In this document: one piece after another, positions 13,185 through 25,875 of the stretch | Numbering within the stretch: the first letter of the stretch is position 1 | How the letters are laid out: each line of letters starts with the position of its first letter | Source of the DNA: Paragonimus westermani | Lineage: Eukaryota > Platyhelminthes > Trematoda > Plagiorchiida > Troglotrematidae | Assembly: GCA_008508345.1 (NCBI GenBank) | Contig: QNGE01003843.1 | Coordinates: forward strand, 1 to 64,000 | Direction of reading: 5' to 3' | Length of the DNA stretch: 64,000 nt | Notes under the pieces: generated by a model | What the model saw: only the letters and a program-made list of their open reading frames with translations | Database searches by the model: none | What the model was told of the DNA's origin: nothing | Program-made: the position numbers and the translations under genes

Positions 13185-14245
13185 GTAGGGACCTTGAAGT
13201 CGAGTTCCCAGGTACAACATGCTTGTGGACCCAAGACGCCTCTTCGGACATGGAATCTGTGTGCACTGTTGAATCGAAGCGGTAGAGGACGGCCGGAAAA
13301 CTGTACTGCATTGATCGCAGTGGAACTGAGCCACTATGGCATTGATGTTGCATTCTTAAATGTGACAATGCTCGGAGACTTAGCTTGGCTCCGGGAAGCA
13401 GACGCTGGCTACACTTTATGCTGGAACAGTTAACCGGTAAATAGATCCCGGCAACACGGTGTTCGTTTCGTAGTCGCCGACAGATGACAGGCGCACCTCG
13501 TGGCATTAGCCCCTCAAATATGTCCATGCCCCTGCGACTCGGTCAAGGTAAGTTCGCTCATTTTCTTCATGTCTCTGGTTCAAACACATGCGCCACTCTG
13601 ATGATGTAAAGAATCTGCAATATGATTAGAGCCTCACCGCAATTCACTAGATGCCAATGGCCGACCGATCACGTGTTCTGAGAGACGTCAACACGTGATT
13701 TGGGAACTGCTCAAAAGTCGGGTGTTCTTGAACCTCACAGCATTGGTGTTATGGATGAGAAGATTAGCCGTCTCGTTCACTCATGTGCACGCATGAGCTG
13801 CTCATCACAAACGCCTAATTCCAGCTAATTGTGGGATATATAACGTCGCATATTCATCAACGAAGCGCACACGACCCAATAGTGCGGTAGCATGACATTT
13901 GTTACGTACGTATGGTACAATTGACGCGCGAAATCGGCCAAAAGCTGATCAGGACCAAGTTGGTTAACGTTTATGGGTCGGTTTTTTGTATATCAAGCAG
14001 TTTGTGAAGAACATTGTATGTTAGGCAGCTGGAGATTCCTAGATGAAAAACTAATCCTCAACATGGACTTGACGTTCGTCTCGGAAAGGTTCGCACAACC
14101 GCTGCTCCTAAAGGTATGTGACAATATTTCGAAGGATAGATAGCCATCGAAGACCAGAAACGCTCGGAGTGGTTCGACAACAACGATGTGTTCACTTCGA
14201 TCCTCGTACGAACAAAGAATGAAGAATTTTTTACGGTGGCTCCAA
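13185..14245 (+). pseudogene. RTE-like LINE, endonuclease and linker relic
   Basis: The frame from 13,194 carries the N-terminal half of an apurinic-type endonuclease, the domain that nicks target DNA for LINE insertion. Visible are 'LRTWNLCALLN' (residues 17-27, strand 1), 'GRPENCTALIAVELSHYGID' (residues 32-51) and 'VAFLNVT' (residues 52-58). Families of this type have a catalytic Glu in an SET-like motif; here it reads NVT, so the residue is lost. After the stop at 13,433 the homology continues in other frames: 'MSMPLRLGQGKFAHF' near 13.52 kb, 'HELLITNA' near 13.79 kb, and 'RSEWFDNNDVFTSIL' near 14.17 kb, which lies in the linker before the reverse transcriptase. Domain order and spacing agree with one degraded element carrying several frameshifts. 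The RT itself does not follow. Confidence 0.72.
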
Positions 14246-15145
14246 GTGCATGAGCATGTCAGTCCGTCTGGTTTATCGTCAACCTATCGGACGGTTTCTA
14301 GCGATGCAAAATGACTGCTGAATAAAGGTGAATTGATAAGAAGTTTCGCGGTTTGATTAAGCAGATTCCTACTCTTTGCGTTCGGCCTACAAAATACCAA
14401 CTGATGGCATCTACGATGTTTCTTGCACATGATCGGGCGCGATTAATTTGGCAGTCATTTGAATCGACTGACTACTGTTGACGAGATAACAGGGAATAAC
14501 CTGTTGTGATATGCCATCGAAGAGATGCATACTCTGTCCCCGAACCTGACTGGTACAAAGAGCCATCGGACAACTGTGGGACGGAAGGACTGCGTATCAA
14601 GATAGGCTGTCTAAAGAAATTCGGAAGCACGACAGTCCAGTTGGTCCTCTCTATCTGGAAGCAGGAAAAGTGCCACAGGATTTTCTCATCGAACCTTCAC
14701 GTAAATGGAACGAGAACAACCATAGTACCGAGATTTATCGACGTGTTAATATGCTAGGCAGTGCTTGAAAGGTTTAAACAAGAATCCTATTCTATGTGCT
14801 GATGCTGGAATTTTGGTGATTGACGTTCCTGAAGGACAACTCCGGGAAAGGTGGTGTGAATAAAACTAGCTGGTGTATGCTCTGTTCTTGGAGCTCACCA
14901 TGTTATTTGATTTCGTCAGCCGCAAAGCATTTACGGCAGTAGTGGGTGAGTTCAAATGTCCAGGTTAGTTTGTAGTTCAACTAAGATGTTGCACCTGTAT
15001 GGAGGTAAAAGCGTAATCGTGTGAACAGACCTCTGGTAAGTTCGATATTATCGCATGAGTAAAGCTGGATTGTGTCTTAGCCTCAGCCTGATACAGCTCT
15101 ACTGTCTTACTAGCAGTTGCTCTTCAGAACTCGGAGGCAAGAGTA
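14246..15145. other. unannotated DNA
   Basis: A plus frame of 83 codons at 14,506-14,757 follows the RTE relic but I cannot align it to the element. Nothing else is recognised. Confidence 0.4.
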
Positions 15146-15420
15146 TCAGGCGCGCAACCAGTTATTCAATATTTGATGCATAGGCACTCCAAGCATCCTG
15201 AACGACTCGACCGTTTGGGTGCTATTGGCGGAAGAAAGGAGTGTGTTAGTTACAAACAATGAAGAGTAGTCACAGAGGCTGGTCGCGGTTTTCGCGACTG
15301 CGTTATCAAAACCTAGACTGTGAATGGACATCAATAAGACTTGCTTTCTTAAGCACAAGTCCGAGAAGATTCGTTATAACGACAACCGCAATCCGCAGCA
15401 GCTGACACACTGTGGATGGC
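15146..15420 (-). pseudogene. possible RTE endonuclease C-terminal scrap
   Basis: The minus frame ending at 15,146 contains 'GFDNAVAKTATSLCDYSSLF' and then 'VTNTLLSS'. This resembles the late endonuclease segment in which a Gly-rich/Asn turn is followed by a conserved VTNT-type strand in RTE elements. The surrounding frame is broken and the catalytic Asp-His region is not clear, so the call is tentative. Confidence 0.3.
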
Positions 15421-15567
15421 TGAGTAGAACTCTAGTATTTTGGTGAAAAACTGTCGGTTGATTTGTCTGTGCACAATGACTTGTGGGCTTGCGGGATACA
15501 AGCTAACGCTAGCCTGAGACCCCTTTGAAGAGGTGTTTGAAAGAACCGAAGCTTGAATGACACCCAA

Positions 15568-18500
15568 ACTACCCGTTTACCAGTTAATGGTGTTAGTCAT
15601 CTTAATACACTGCAGCCCAACCTGAACAATATATAAATGAAGTATGCAGTATCTAATTCACTTCCATCTGCATTGTTTAACATATCTTGGTTATTTGGAT
15701 GTCCCGCAAGGTTTCAGACATCGAGGTACACCGCCGAGGAGACATGGATGAGGTTGAACTCACGTTGATTTTTAATCCTTGTACGCACAACCCAACGAAG
15801 TGTGAACAGATCTTGCAAGAAACCACCGTACCGCTCATTACCATCAGGTGACATGTTGAATCGCAGGTGGGCTGAGTACAGTCAACTGTTTAATGAAGCA
15901 GTCAATTGTGCCACGCCTCGATTAACCCAAATAACAGCGTAGCGGTTTGTTGGGAGAAATCGGGACAGGCTACATAACGAAAACAGTGAGACAGAGAGAA
16001 GTACTACGGAAACGTTCATCAGTGTGGATGGCGGGAGTAGATCCGGTTGGTAACATAAACAACGATTTCACAATGAAAGGAACAAAATGGGTCAACACTG
16101 TGTAACGAGCACTCAGGAGGTACGTAAAAAACAAACATTGATGTCAAAATCAGATGGGGGTTGAAAACATACTGTTAACTCAACATGTGTGATTATGAGC
16201 TACATTTAGCGTTCAAATCCGTACAGCATGTAAACCTCAGGGTGGTTACAAGAAACAGTTAAAAATTTAAACCACAAAGTTCGATTACAAAAATCAAGAA
16301 ATTTTAATCGCGCTGACCTTCGTTTGGAGTTTGTTGGTGTACCCTGCAAATATTCACATTTGTCAAATCGAAATGCATGATGGTATTACGTTAAAGTGAA
16401 AAAGCCAGAATAATGAACTCGAGTAGTTCACGGGCAATCTTGCATCCCAATTTGCTTTAAATTAGCTCTCAAATTCACAGAAATCAGTGGTTTCAGTATT
16501 TTAATCTCTGTTACTTTTTGAACGAAAAGTTAAAACACAAAACTAAATTAAACTGGTTTTAGGAAACAGACTTAACGACTAGACTCTAAGTATACAGTCG
16601 ATGGTTTATTTTCACGACAAACGACCTACGTCTGAACGTCTCCCATCGTGAAATCCTAAGGTTAGGCCATACAATTGAGAATACATACGACTCTACGTGT
16701 TAGAACACGAGAAACAACTAGGACCAATTGTCGTCCAGGATCTAAGACTCTCGGAAAGTCATTAAGTCTGAGCTCACAAATCAAACAACTTCTCTCATCG
16801 TATCGACCGTGACCCCGCTTGTTTCAATCCCGGAGGTTCTGTTCCCATCTTTAGGGCGCTTTAAGAAGTCAACTTGCCAGTTTATCCCCATGCTTAAGTA
16901 GGGACACCTAGTTGTTTACAAAAGTTCAATACCAGAAAATAAAAAGCATGAAAACTGAGCCATCGAGAATACAAAACGGAACTCATGGAACTGAATCTTA
17001 TCAATTCAAAAATTAGACAGAAGAGAAGGAGTAATATTCATTTAAGAGTTACTGGGAGAAAGCAAACATTTGTGATATTCTATCCCAATAACACAGGAAC
17101 ACGCCATTCACAGCGAAAATAACTTCAGCTTCGAATACCAGCTCCGTAATGTAGAAGTAACTCATCTGCTATCGGAGTAATCCTTTGCCAGAACAATCTT
17201 CTCGGTAAAGTCGTAACAGCTCCTGGACTAAATCTCTTCAAGGTGAAATTAGGTAAATATCGACCGGACACATCAGCCATTTCGAGCCTTTTAAATCTGC
17301 CAACCAACTTTCAGCAGAATTGGAAGACAATGTGAAAAAACAGAATAATTAAATAAATGTGTTTGGTATATTGGGGAAGCATGTTCGTAGAGTATGTCAT
17401 GCAACAGTCTGTCTATGTGGCATATCTGCTCCCAATTGAAGTGGACAACCAATATCTTGTACTGTCAACCGCTTTCATAACCTCCATCTACTTATCACTT
17501 GTTTGTGTGGGTACGTTAGTGTTCATTACTTACTCATCTACTTCACTTTGTGGTGTATGCAAACTCAGACTCGGGTTTTCAACCAACTCCTCATCTTTAT
17601 GACACCCAGACGTTGGTCAACAAAACGTTTGCGACTATGCAAACAACGTATGAACCCACGAACATTTTTTCGTACTATATGACCTTGAGATTACCTATGG
17701 CGGTCAGCTTAATTTGAATCTTATTTTATCGAACTACACAAGTGGCAGCTATCACAAAAATGTAGTGTTTTGAAACCGCACGGGAAGTGTATGCTATGCT
17801 CTTAGCTATGGGTATCAGTTCCTTTACATAGGTATGAGTTCAAATGAGTTGAAATAAACTTAACGTTGCGTAAGCAAAAAAGCGATATTTCCGGAGGAAA
17901 TCGATGACTAAGTAGGTGCTACTGCCGACTGATCTAGGTTGAAATGTTTCAGAGATTTACAGTTGGATACCTTGCTAGAATCTAATTGTGAGCTTCTGTG
18001 AAAACTAATACGAATTTTCAGATTGAACCTGAAATTATGCAACCAAACTTAATAGATGAAGAAACATGGTCATTACTGATCGGCGAAAGCTAATTGTAGG
18101 CGGTGTTACTCAAAATGTTCCATGAAACTATTTTGAAAGGTGAACTTAATAAGAAGAAAGGAAATCCAACAAGCGTCAGTCAGTTTTGTTTTGCTATAAA
18201 CTATGGACAACTGGATAAACTGTCCACACTAAACAACACAATAAAAAAACCTCAGTCATACGATTAATGACGGTTTTTATCTCTGAACCATCCTGACGTT
18301 TCGAGGGATACGCTGTTTTTCTAAAATGCAACGCGACATTCTATGCCTGGCAGATGATTGGTTTTGGTTGATTGGTATGACTCTGAGGCATAGTTTCTTC
18401 TTCAGCCCAGGAAAATTGTGCAACCCAAATGCTGGAGCTTTTACTAGTGTAAAATTATAGCCCAGATCGAGTGTTGTTGAATAGTTCTTTCACGTTTGAA

Positions 18501-18799
18501 GCGTGTAGAATTAAAACGTGTTCCGACAAACTCAAGAAGAGAGTGGGCTGACAGCATCGACGCCAACTAGCAGATTTACTAAATGTCAGAATTTATATAT
18601 GAAACATTGGAACAAGTCAAATGGGTCATTAAAATCAGACACGTAAGACGGATCAGTCTGCTGGAGGAGGGTAGGTGTTGGTGAGTGTGTGACATCGTCA
18701 CTCGTGCTTCCGTGAGACGTGCGTCTATGATTTGTATCCGATGTTAATGACCCGAACAAACTGTCCCGCTTTTTCATCTATAAATCGCATGTGCGGTAT
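15568..18799. other. 3.2 kb without a recognised gene
   Basis: AT-rich sequence. An 81-codon plus frame at 17,357-17,602 is hydrophobic ('YLVLSTAFITSIYLSLVCVG'), but it has no family match I know and no splice context, so it could be chance. No repeat is recognised. Confidence 0.45.
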
Positions 18800-20275
18800 G
18801 TAATTGTAACAGCCCGATGAAAATTGTCGAGAGAGGAATTTAACCACATGCTTCAGTATACAATTATCCGTCCACCCAAGAGTGCATGGTCTTCTTCTTT
18901 GCGTACGGTCCCAAAGAGAACACTAAGCGATTGAAGGCCGTGCGGCGACATCCATGCCTGAACAATTCAATTCTACCTCACCATCACTCCATCTGCCACA
19001 TTCATGTCTTCTCTTTGACCTAGCATTTCAAGCGTGGTTTTTCTAAGATCGACTTGGTGAGTGCATGCTACGAAATTCATGTCGCTGAAAAGCATAGTCC
19101 CAAGACTGTCATTACAACTCAGTTTGGTTTGTAAGAGTTTCTTCGAATAGCTTCCCATCTTCGGAGTGCAGCTTTATGGATCAAACTGTGTGTTGTCTTG
19201 GTTTTGTCTTTGTTCAGCTTGACAATGTTTTGGTCACTATTCGTACTGCCGATGAACATGAAGTTCATCTACGTATCGCCTTGGAACGTTTGATTGAATG
19301 TGGTACTTCCGTCTACTTGACAAAGTACGTTTCCACTCTGGAAACTCTCGGACACTTTGTTGACGCGAATGGCATTAAGTCACCAGACACCAAAATGCAA
19401 GCGCTGCAGAAATACCCCATTCCTGTCAACTATCATCGCAGCATAGTCCTCACTGCTCACTTTGGAGAATATTGAACAATTTATTCTATGGTTCAAAAAA
19501 GTGGCAACTTTAAGTCTCGCGGTACTGCAAGCGTTTAACGGACAAAAGAAAGCAACACCGGTAAAGGTTTGCAACTTCACTCAGACCTCTGCTTCTGGGT
19601 TGTAAACATACAAGGACAACTGCATACCACGCTGCTGATAGTGAGATTGTTGAACGATTCCACGAGTAATTGAACCGTGCCTCATAGGATAGTCGATGCA
19701 GAGTTAGACAGAGCACTTATCGTTCATTTTACTGTGCAACAAATCCGTCCTTAAGGAAAATATTCGAAGTTCAGCCACTGAATTGGTTTACGGAAGAGCA
19801 GTGGGTCTTCAAGGTGATGTTTTCAATCACAGCATTCAAGCTTCACTGGATCTGTCGAACTAGGTGCACCACCTTAAATCCCATGTGGCGTTTCGACCCA
19901 ACAGCACTCGCGTACTCAACAAGTGGAACCGGATCTGACAAAGTGTACTCACGTTTTCATTCTCTGTGTCCCAGTTTGACGCTCACTTCGACCACCTTAA
20001 AGTGAATCACTCAAGGTGATCTCAGGAGCGGACAAAGCTTTCATAGTTAAACGTTCTGGAAAGCATATCACTGTAAACATTGGTCGTCGCAAACCGGTCT
20101 TCGTCGATACGCGTCAGAAAAATTCTTCTCATGCCTTTAACCGTACAGGTGAACCACGTAACTCTGAAGCAACTAACCCATCCATTCTTCACACAACCAA
20201 CTCCTCCACCACAACTCGTCCTGATGACGAAACAGCACCTTGCCCTTATTCGTCCACCGGACGAACGTATACTAC
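18800..20275 (+). mobile_element. Ty3/Gypsy LTR-retrotransposon pol relic with internal deletion
   Basis: Pol-like sequence runs in shifting frames. 'KLSREEFNHMLQY' and 'IIRPPKSAWSSSLRTVPKR' (18,815-18,915) mark the start of the RT, followed by 'RPCGD' and 'FSKIDLVSA' near 19.04 kb (motif A region). The frame from 19,176 gives 'FVFVQLDNVLV', the catalytic box with one Asp changed to Asn (19,218-19,229), then 'TLGHFVDANGIKSPDTKMQA'. 'AVLQAFNGQKKAT' (about 19.53 kb) is the post-RT connection. Only about 60 bp later comes 'EIVERFHE' (about 19.65 kb), a piece from the end of the integrase core, then the Pol C-terminal region ending in 'DKAFIVKRSGKHITV' (about 20.04 kb). RNase H and most of integrase are missing. 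No LTR or primer-binding site is recognised. The copy is dead, with many stops. Confidence 0.78.
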
Positions 20276-21632
20276 ATCACCTTCTCTTTCCATCTCCGTC
20301 CTGTTCGGTTTCAAGTCCTTGTGGGCACGTTACTTTGTTATTACTGATAGCTTAATGAAATAGGCCCGAATATACTCAGTAAGCCATGGGACCGCTATAT
20401 GTCTCGGGTTTTACCAGGCCGGAGATTTCTTCGAAATTTCCCTAAGGACGACCTATCAGTGATGGTCCAGGCTGTGAGGTAGTAGAGCCAGGCCATTTAA
20501 CCTTTCTGCGAAATTCACCACATGATAGGCCCTTAGACATCCAGCATAAAGAACAATTTATCAATGTCTGTGTATACAGATGAATTCACTCATCCAATGA
20601 ACATCATGGTCAAGCAGAGTTGTGACTCATGGGTTAATTATCATGCCAACCTTGTTGGTACGAATGCAAAATATCATTTGGCCAGCATTTCATCCGGTAT
20701 GACACTGAACACGCTGAACCTTCATTAGTGTCCCTGAGAACGCGCTGGTACAGGAAGGTGTTATGCTATTAACTAGATAGATCGTGAAATTTAGATCCGA
20801 ATGATGACAGTCTATTAGTACAGCTTGAGTGTGATCCTGGTATGGAATTCTACGCAGTGCGTTGCGCAAGGCTGTGTCGAAATTTATGAGCTCAAGGCCA
20901 TCTGTAAACTATACCAAACAAGACAGTGAAATTTCAAAACGACCCCAACCAGTTTCCAGAGTGATTCCAGAAGATCCAGTAGTATCATATAACAACTAGC
21001 TGAGGCATTTAGATGGGAGCCAGAATACAGGGCTCCGCTACCCCTTTCAACGGTTTCCCCTCCATTGTGAAGCACAGGGGTGAACAGTTTACCACCTCAC
21101 ACTTAATCCTTACACCAATTTATCACACAGTGAAACTGTATCGGCGTAAACAAATATCGCGAGGCAGCATTGCAGATGGATTTATGTAAGAAGGTACACC
21201 AAGTGAGAATGACAGTGAGCGTATCGCAGCTCATTTGGTCATCAGACAACGATTGCAGGATTGTTAATTTGGCTCCCCAACACGCATCTTAAGAACGTTA
21301 TCATTTTTACTGCGATTGGACTGAGACAATGTCACTAGCTTCCAGAAGTCAGCAACGATATGAAGAGTAACCCACAGCGGGCAAGGCAGCAAAACAAACA
21401 TAACAGCAATTTTGATACGAACGAAAAACACAAACAACCATCCCTATTAGCAGAACCGGAAAGTATGAGCGAGAAGTTATTGTACTACTCTCATCTTCCA
21501 GGTTGGCGACTAACATTGAACACTCAGTTGGACACGAACTCGTACGTTCAACGTACCTCTGACATACAAGAAGAGAGGCAATTCAAGACTGACCCCATAA
21601 ACTGAACTCCAAACTAAACAAACCCTACCGGA
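20276..21632. other. unannotated DNA
   Basis: No LTR was recognised downstream of the Gypsy relic. The 81-codon plus frame at 21,360-21,605 is polar and Gln/Asn-rich, with no known motif. Confidence 0.45.
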
Positions 21633-21970
21633 TATCGATCATATTCACGACCAGAACTAAAGACCTCACAGGATGGACTCGGTTGGTTAGACAGACTAGA
21701 TTGGCATTATGTGTTAAAACCATGCGTCAAACTGACAGTGTTTCGGGTGTATCAAAATGCTCCCACAATACATCCAAGCAACCTAAGCGGATATGGCGTT
21801 CCTGACTGACAAATATAAATGTAAACAAATCCTCGTGTTGTTGGAGCGTCAACAATAACAAAACGCGACAACACAATTGTTTACATATGATCATTGGGTC
21901 AAGGTTACAAAACCTTATACACGACGTGAAACCCAACAACCCGTGGATGATACATGGTTAGCCACAGTGC

Positions 21971-22075
21971 ACCACCACGGTTTTAAACGACTCATCTGTG
22001 GTGTACGAGTTGACTGCGTCTTGGTGTGAAGTTGCGGACGAACCGATCACCATTTCAACGACCGTGGTGGAGTGC
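21971..22075. repeat. short internal palindrome in arm 1
   Basis: 'ccaccacggt' near 21,973 and 'accgtggtgg' near 22,063 are perfect complements about 80 bp apart, giving a possible small stem. The mirrored pair occurs in arm 2 (about 52,760 and 52,850). It may be nothing more than a CCA/TGG-rich patch. Confidence 0.35.
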
Positions 22076-23199
22076 GTGTAACCATAACTGTTTGGTGGTG
22101 GTGTATGGTCAAAATTACATATAGCGGTTGATCACATTGTATAAACCACCTGAATTTGATAGACAAGAATAGTGAAAGCCTGATCTGAACATGCGGACGA
22201 ACGAGCCAACAGGATGAGCTACTGTCCAACTGTCAGATAGCACATTGCCATGATTCAACAAGTTCTACTCTCCGAATGTCAGACGGCGCTCCCTCAATCC
22301 ACCATAAGTACACGTTTCTGATTACACCACCACATATTTTCAACACCAGTCTCCTTATCAGGTCTTACTGAAACCTGCCTCATAGTTTCTTCAGTGATAC
22401 ACAGAGGCAGACTTATCATTGATCAGAATGTTAGTTTCTCATCCACCTTCCGACCAAAAGGGTCTCACCAGTATTCCGTGACTAGTATTGAGGACGACCG
22501 CTCTAGCATTACATACGCAGCAAGAAATATTGCATGATTCAGCTGCTCAACTAAACCAAAACGGTGGAATCACTCACTAATCCAATGCCAGTCGTAACGT
22601 CTAATTTACAAGGATTTCCATTCATTTGTGATAGTCAAGCTTATTATCATACCCATCGATCCAGTGGCTAATTGACTAACTTTATATGGTCAAGTGATGA
22701 GATATTTCGAGTGCAGATTGCATTCGAATAGATCGACGAAGCAACCACCTCTAATCTACCATCACGGCTGCTCCAGACTGTCATGCGGTGTCGATCACGT
22801 GACCGACTCGGCTACCTTCGAATGGAGTGAGCTAATGCTACGGGTTGGCCCTGTAGAGTCCACTGTACGGGTCTGCACAGACCATGTATCTTGTGTTTAA
22901 ACGAAGCTGCAGATAACTTAACGGAAGGATTTCCGAAAATACGGAGTCCGTCCACAAACCCTTTTGGAGAATCATTGTCTCAGAACAGAACGTGATGGAT
23001 TGTGAAAGCAGTCGTGAATATTGTACGTGCATTGTCGTCTTCTGTCTATTCTGAGAGAAGTTTCGGCTGGGCGTGGCCACCGAGGCGGTTTTCGAGCGTG
23101 AACTCTGGTTCCAACTCAATGAATGGTGTACACGGTGCACACACGTAAACATAACCTTTCGCACATATGGTTATTTATTCCCGGCAATTGAGGATACTG

Positions 23200-23411
23200 C
23201 TACCACCGGATAGCAACTCTGAAAACTGCTTTACGGGTGTGTAACCAGTACTGGGTAGACTGGATGGGTGCTGCTAGTTCCATAGATTGACCACTAGTCT
23301 CCAAAACACAACAGACATTGGCATTCAACGAGTCTAAGTTCATGGGAGAGTGGCCTGTTGGCCAGTCTGTTTTAGAGTGCGAACGTTCAAAGCACATATT
23401 ACATTAATTTG
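23200..23411 (-). pseudogene. RTE-like endonuclease N-terminal fragment (arm 1 copy)
   Basis: On the minus strand the frame beginning at 23,411 reads 'INVICALNVRTLKQTGQQA' and then stops. The next frame continues with 'LDSLNANVCCVLET'. The first block is the opening strand of the LINE endonuclease with its conserved Asn. The second is the strand leading to the catalytic Glu, here in 'LET'. A frameshift separates them and the domain does not continue recognisably, so this is a short dead 5' piece. It is identical to the copy at 51,421-51,632. Confidence 0.65.
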
Positions 23412-24672
23412 CATACTAGGTCTAAACAAAGAACGAGGGAGGTCCAGAGGCTGAACGGGAAGAGATGGGAATTAACAACAGTGTTAATATGATTAGCTAT
23501 ATCTGTCGTGGAACATGCAGACTAGTTGTCGGGAGTGCGGGTCAGAAGGGGCCTGGCAGCCAAGTTTGATAGGACACTGGGGTATGGGTCAGCAGTAGCA
23601 TGTTTTGGACCACCTACCGCGCTGCATGCACCCAACAGCGCGACCCGGTTTATACCGTGAGACGGCCGACGCAGTCTGGAATTATTGCTCTGGTGAGTAT
23701 TTGCGGTTGTGTTTAAGCTAAGATACGGTCTAGACGCCCAAACCTAGACAGCAGAATGATTAGGGCTCTCAACCAAAGCCATTGGCTCAGAAGCCTGTAT
23801 CGCTAGGCAGCGGGTGAACAGGAGTGCACTAGAACTATTTTTCCTGAAGGACCAGGAGAGCGTCGTTTGTCAGACCTCATAAGTGTTGGTCAAATTGGTG
23901 TGACTGACTGTCGGCACGGTGGCCACACCGTCCCATCCTGCCCAATAGGTCATCATGCAGACAAACATGGCTGATTGCGGTCGGTCATGAATGATCGAGC
24001 GTAGTTCTCCTTCATCGAAATAATTCTGATCGGGAAGCTGTATAAATGGTTGGCTTGGTATTTTCGATGTGTACATCGGGCCTACGCGAGCAGAAATCAG
24101 ATTGTCAGTTTGTGACGGTGAACCAGATAGACCCGGAGAACGATTGCGTGACACCTGCAAGTCAATCGGACTCATTACTGTAATGGCTTCACCGAGTTTC
24201 CACGGATGTCACTATTTCGGCCACGTTACAGTAGGATTTACGAGGAACTGCTCCGGGTTGGATGGAGCACTGGGATCTGGTACGATGTTGTTGCTGTTTG
24301 TCATACTTTCTAAACAAGGGAAGATTATTCGTGAACCGTGAACTGCAACCATGTTGCACTTTGATCTGGAAGCATCTAAACCTATATGAACTCGCCTGAT
24401 CAAGGTGAACAGAGTACCTGAGGATAACTTCAGTCGATGAACGTATCCGCAGTGTCAGGTGCCCTCACTCGAAACTGGCACTACATGGTTCTGCTAGTGT
24501 TACATACAGGTACTTAACACTGATTTCCAGTTGATATAATACTTAGGTACTTAGGGTCACCTTGACCAAACTGGCGGAATCACGTGATGCGAACTCAGTC
24601 AGTCGTGTGTCACACGCGAAATTCCCTACCGGTGCTGCGCTGATTGGTGTAAGGCGCAAGGTGGATAAGAGA

Positions 24673-25215
24673 GCTTTCTTCGATAACTGAAGTCCATCAG
24701 TAAGGGGTTGGCTACTACAGGTCGCGTTATTCTCTAGGGCACGGACCCCCATCAGTCACTGAATCGCTGGTTGGAGACTTTAGGCGAGACGGCGACAAGC
24801 GTGCTGTGGTGTGTACGTTAGTCTTGACTGGTCAATTTGTCTGTCCATTAGGTACACTTAATGACGTGGAAAAGTGAAACCTGTAAGGAAGTTGCCATGG
24901 TAACGATACCTTATTTCCACTTGTAACTCCTTCGTTTGTTTTAAGTTGTAAGCAGCTCACTGTTGAACGTTTGAACGATAGCATATTTTCGTAGTGGTTA
25001 CTGACCTTCGTTTCCTTTTCTTTCTTCCCATCGGCTACTGCACACTATTTACTACATGGCTGCATGGTAGTTAAGTGCCGGTGTGATCAACTGACTTATC
25101 GGTGCCTTTGGTGATTGTGATATTGATGCTGATAAATGCGAGCTCAGATGGCTCTGTACGCTCGTTGTGTCACATAAAAACCATTCGAGCAAATCACCTA
25201 AACGACGCTAAAATA
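24673..25215. other. unannotated DNA right of arm 1
   Basis: Sequence beyond the end of homology with arm 2. No gene or repeat is recognised. Confidence 0.45.
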
Positions 25216-25216
25216 G

Positions 25217-25875
25217 AAGGTGGATTTCTCGTGACGTTTTCTCTGAGTCACGTTTCAACTGATGCTCAAACGATGGTTATTGAGTGAGTAGCGTCCTCCC
25301 ATCAGTCTGTAATATTGCTGAGAAGTTGTCCTCGAAAACAATAAAAGCACGTGGTGCATTCACGAACCTTCATTACTTATGGCCTCGCAATGACGTCTAT
25401 TTGCCGATAAAAGGAAGGGTTTACAATGTGCGTGCGCCCAGATTTACTCTACAGACCTGGTTTATGTGTGAGGAAGATGCATCTAGACCTTCAATGTTCG
25501 ACCAGATGGTCCGAGGGTGAGCAACACAACTGTTTGTGGGCACTCGTTTGAGAGATGTGCAAGTTCGAGAACAATAGTCAAGAAAATGAAAACACATTCT
25601 TCGTTAGTTAGGTAAGGCACTAGGTATGTCGACGGCGCATCCACCTCATTGCATCTTACTCAGTGTGCGTGATTCTGGTTCGTAAAAACGACAAGGTGAA
25701 CAACGATGAGGTGGTCACCGGCTATGAAAGACTTCGATGTCCCTCTGAGCAAAGTTGATTGTTGCCGTCTAGTCTGCCAAATATTCCACGACCATCCACA
25801 TCGCTGGTTGAAATTACTCCCCGACCAGGAGGTGTGTCAGAATCAAAGTTGTTCACTCTTCTATTCCTCTCCCTT
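25217..25875 (+). pseudogene. RTE-like LINE, RT C-terminal relic
   Basis: The frame from 25,284 gives 'NIAEKLSSKTIKARGAFTNL', 'HYLWPRNDVYLPIKGRVYN' and a decayed 'QTWFMCEEDASRPSMFDQM'. This is the conserved tail of the RTE RT, including the thumb and the 'LW.R.D..L..KGRVY' signature that the intact copy at 32.63 kb also shows. Weaker homology starts near 25,217 in another frame. After a decayed gap, 'AMKDFDVPLSKVDCCRL' and 'DHPHRWLKLLPDQ' (25,718-25,830) match the extreme C-terminus that follows the RT in these elements. The catalytic core is absent. It lies about 550 bp right of arm 1. Confidence 0.7.

Larger units (their letters stand above)
21633..24672 (+). repeat. 3.04-kb inverted repeat, arm 1
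   Basis: This arm is the reverse complement of 50,160-53,199; paired positions always sum to 74,832, so there are no indels. Every stretch I compared between 21,764 and 24,619 is base-identical, and eight overlapping open frames translate identically in both arms. At the left end seven mismatches fall within 21,698-21,763, and at the right end mismatches begin at 24,620 and 24,657 before homology stops near 24,673. Inside is a piece of RTE endonuclease (23,200-23,411, minus). No terminal inverted repeats or target-site duplications are evident. See arm 2 and the findings for the artefact interpretation. Confidence 0.95.

Noticed and set aside
12997..13527. 176-codon minus-strand frame
   Set aside because: It lies antisense to the RTE endonuclease relic, whose collinear homology explains the region; treated as a shadow.
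17357..17602. Hydrophobic 81-codon plus frame as a membrane protein
   Set aside because: AT-rich sequence easily gives hydrophobic chance frames; there is no partner exon, motif or splice evidence.
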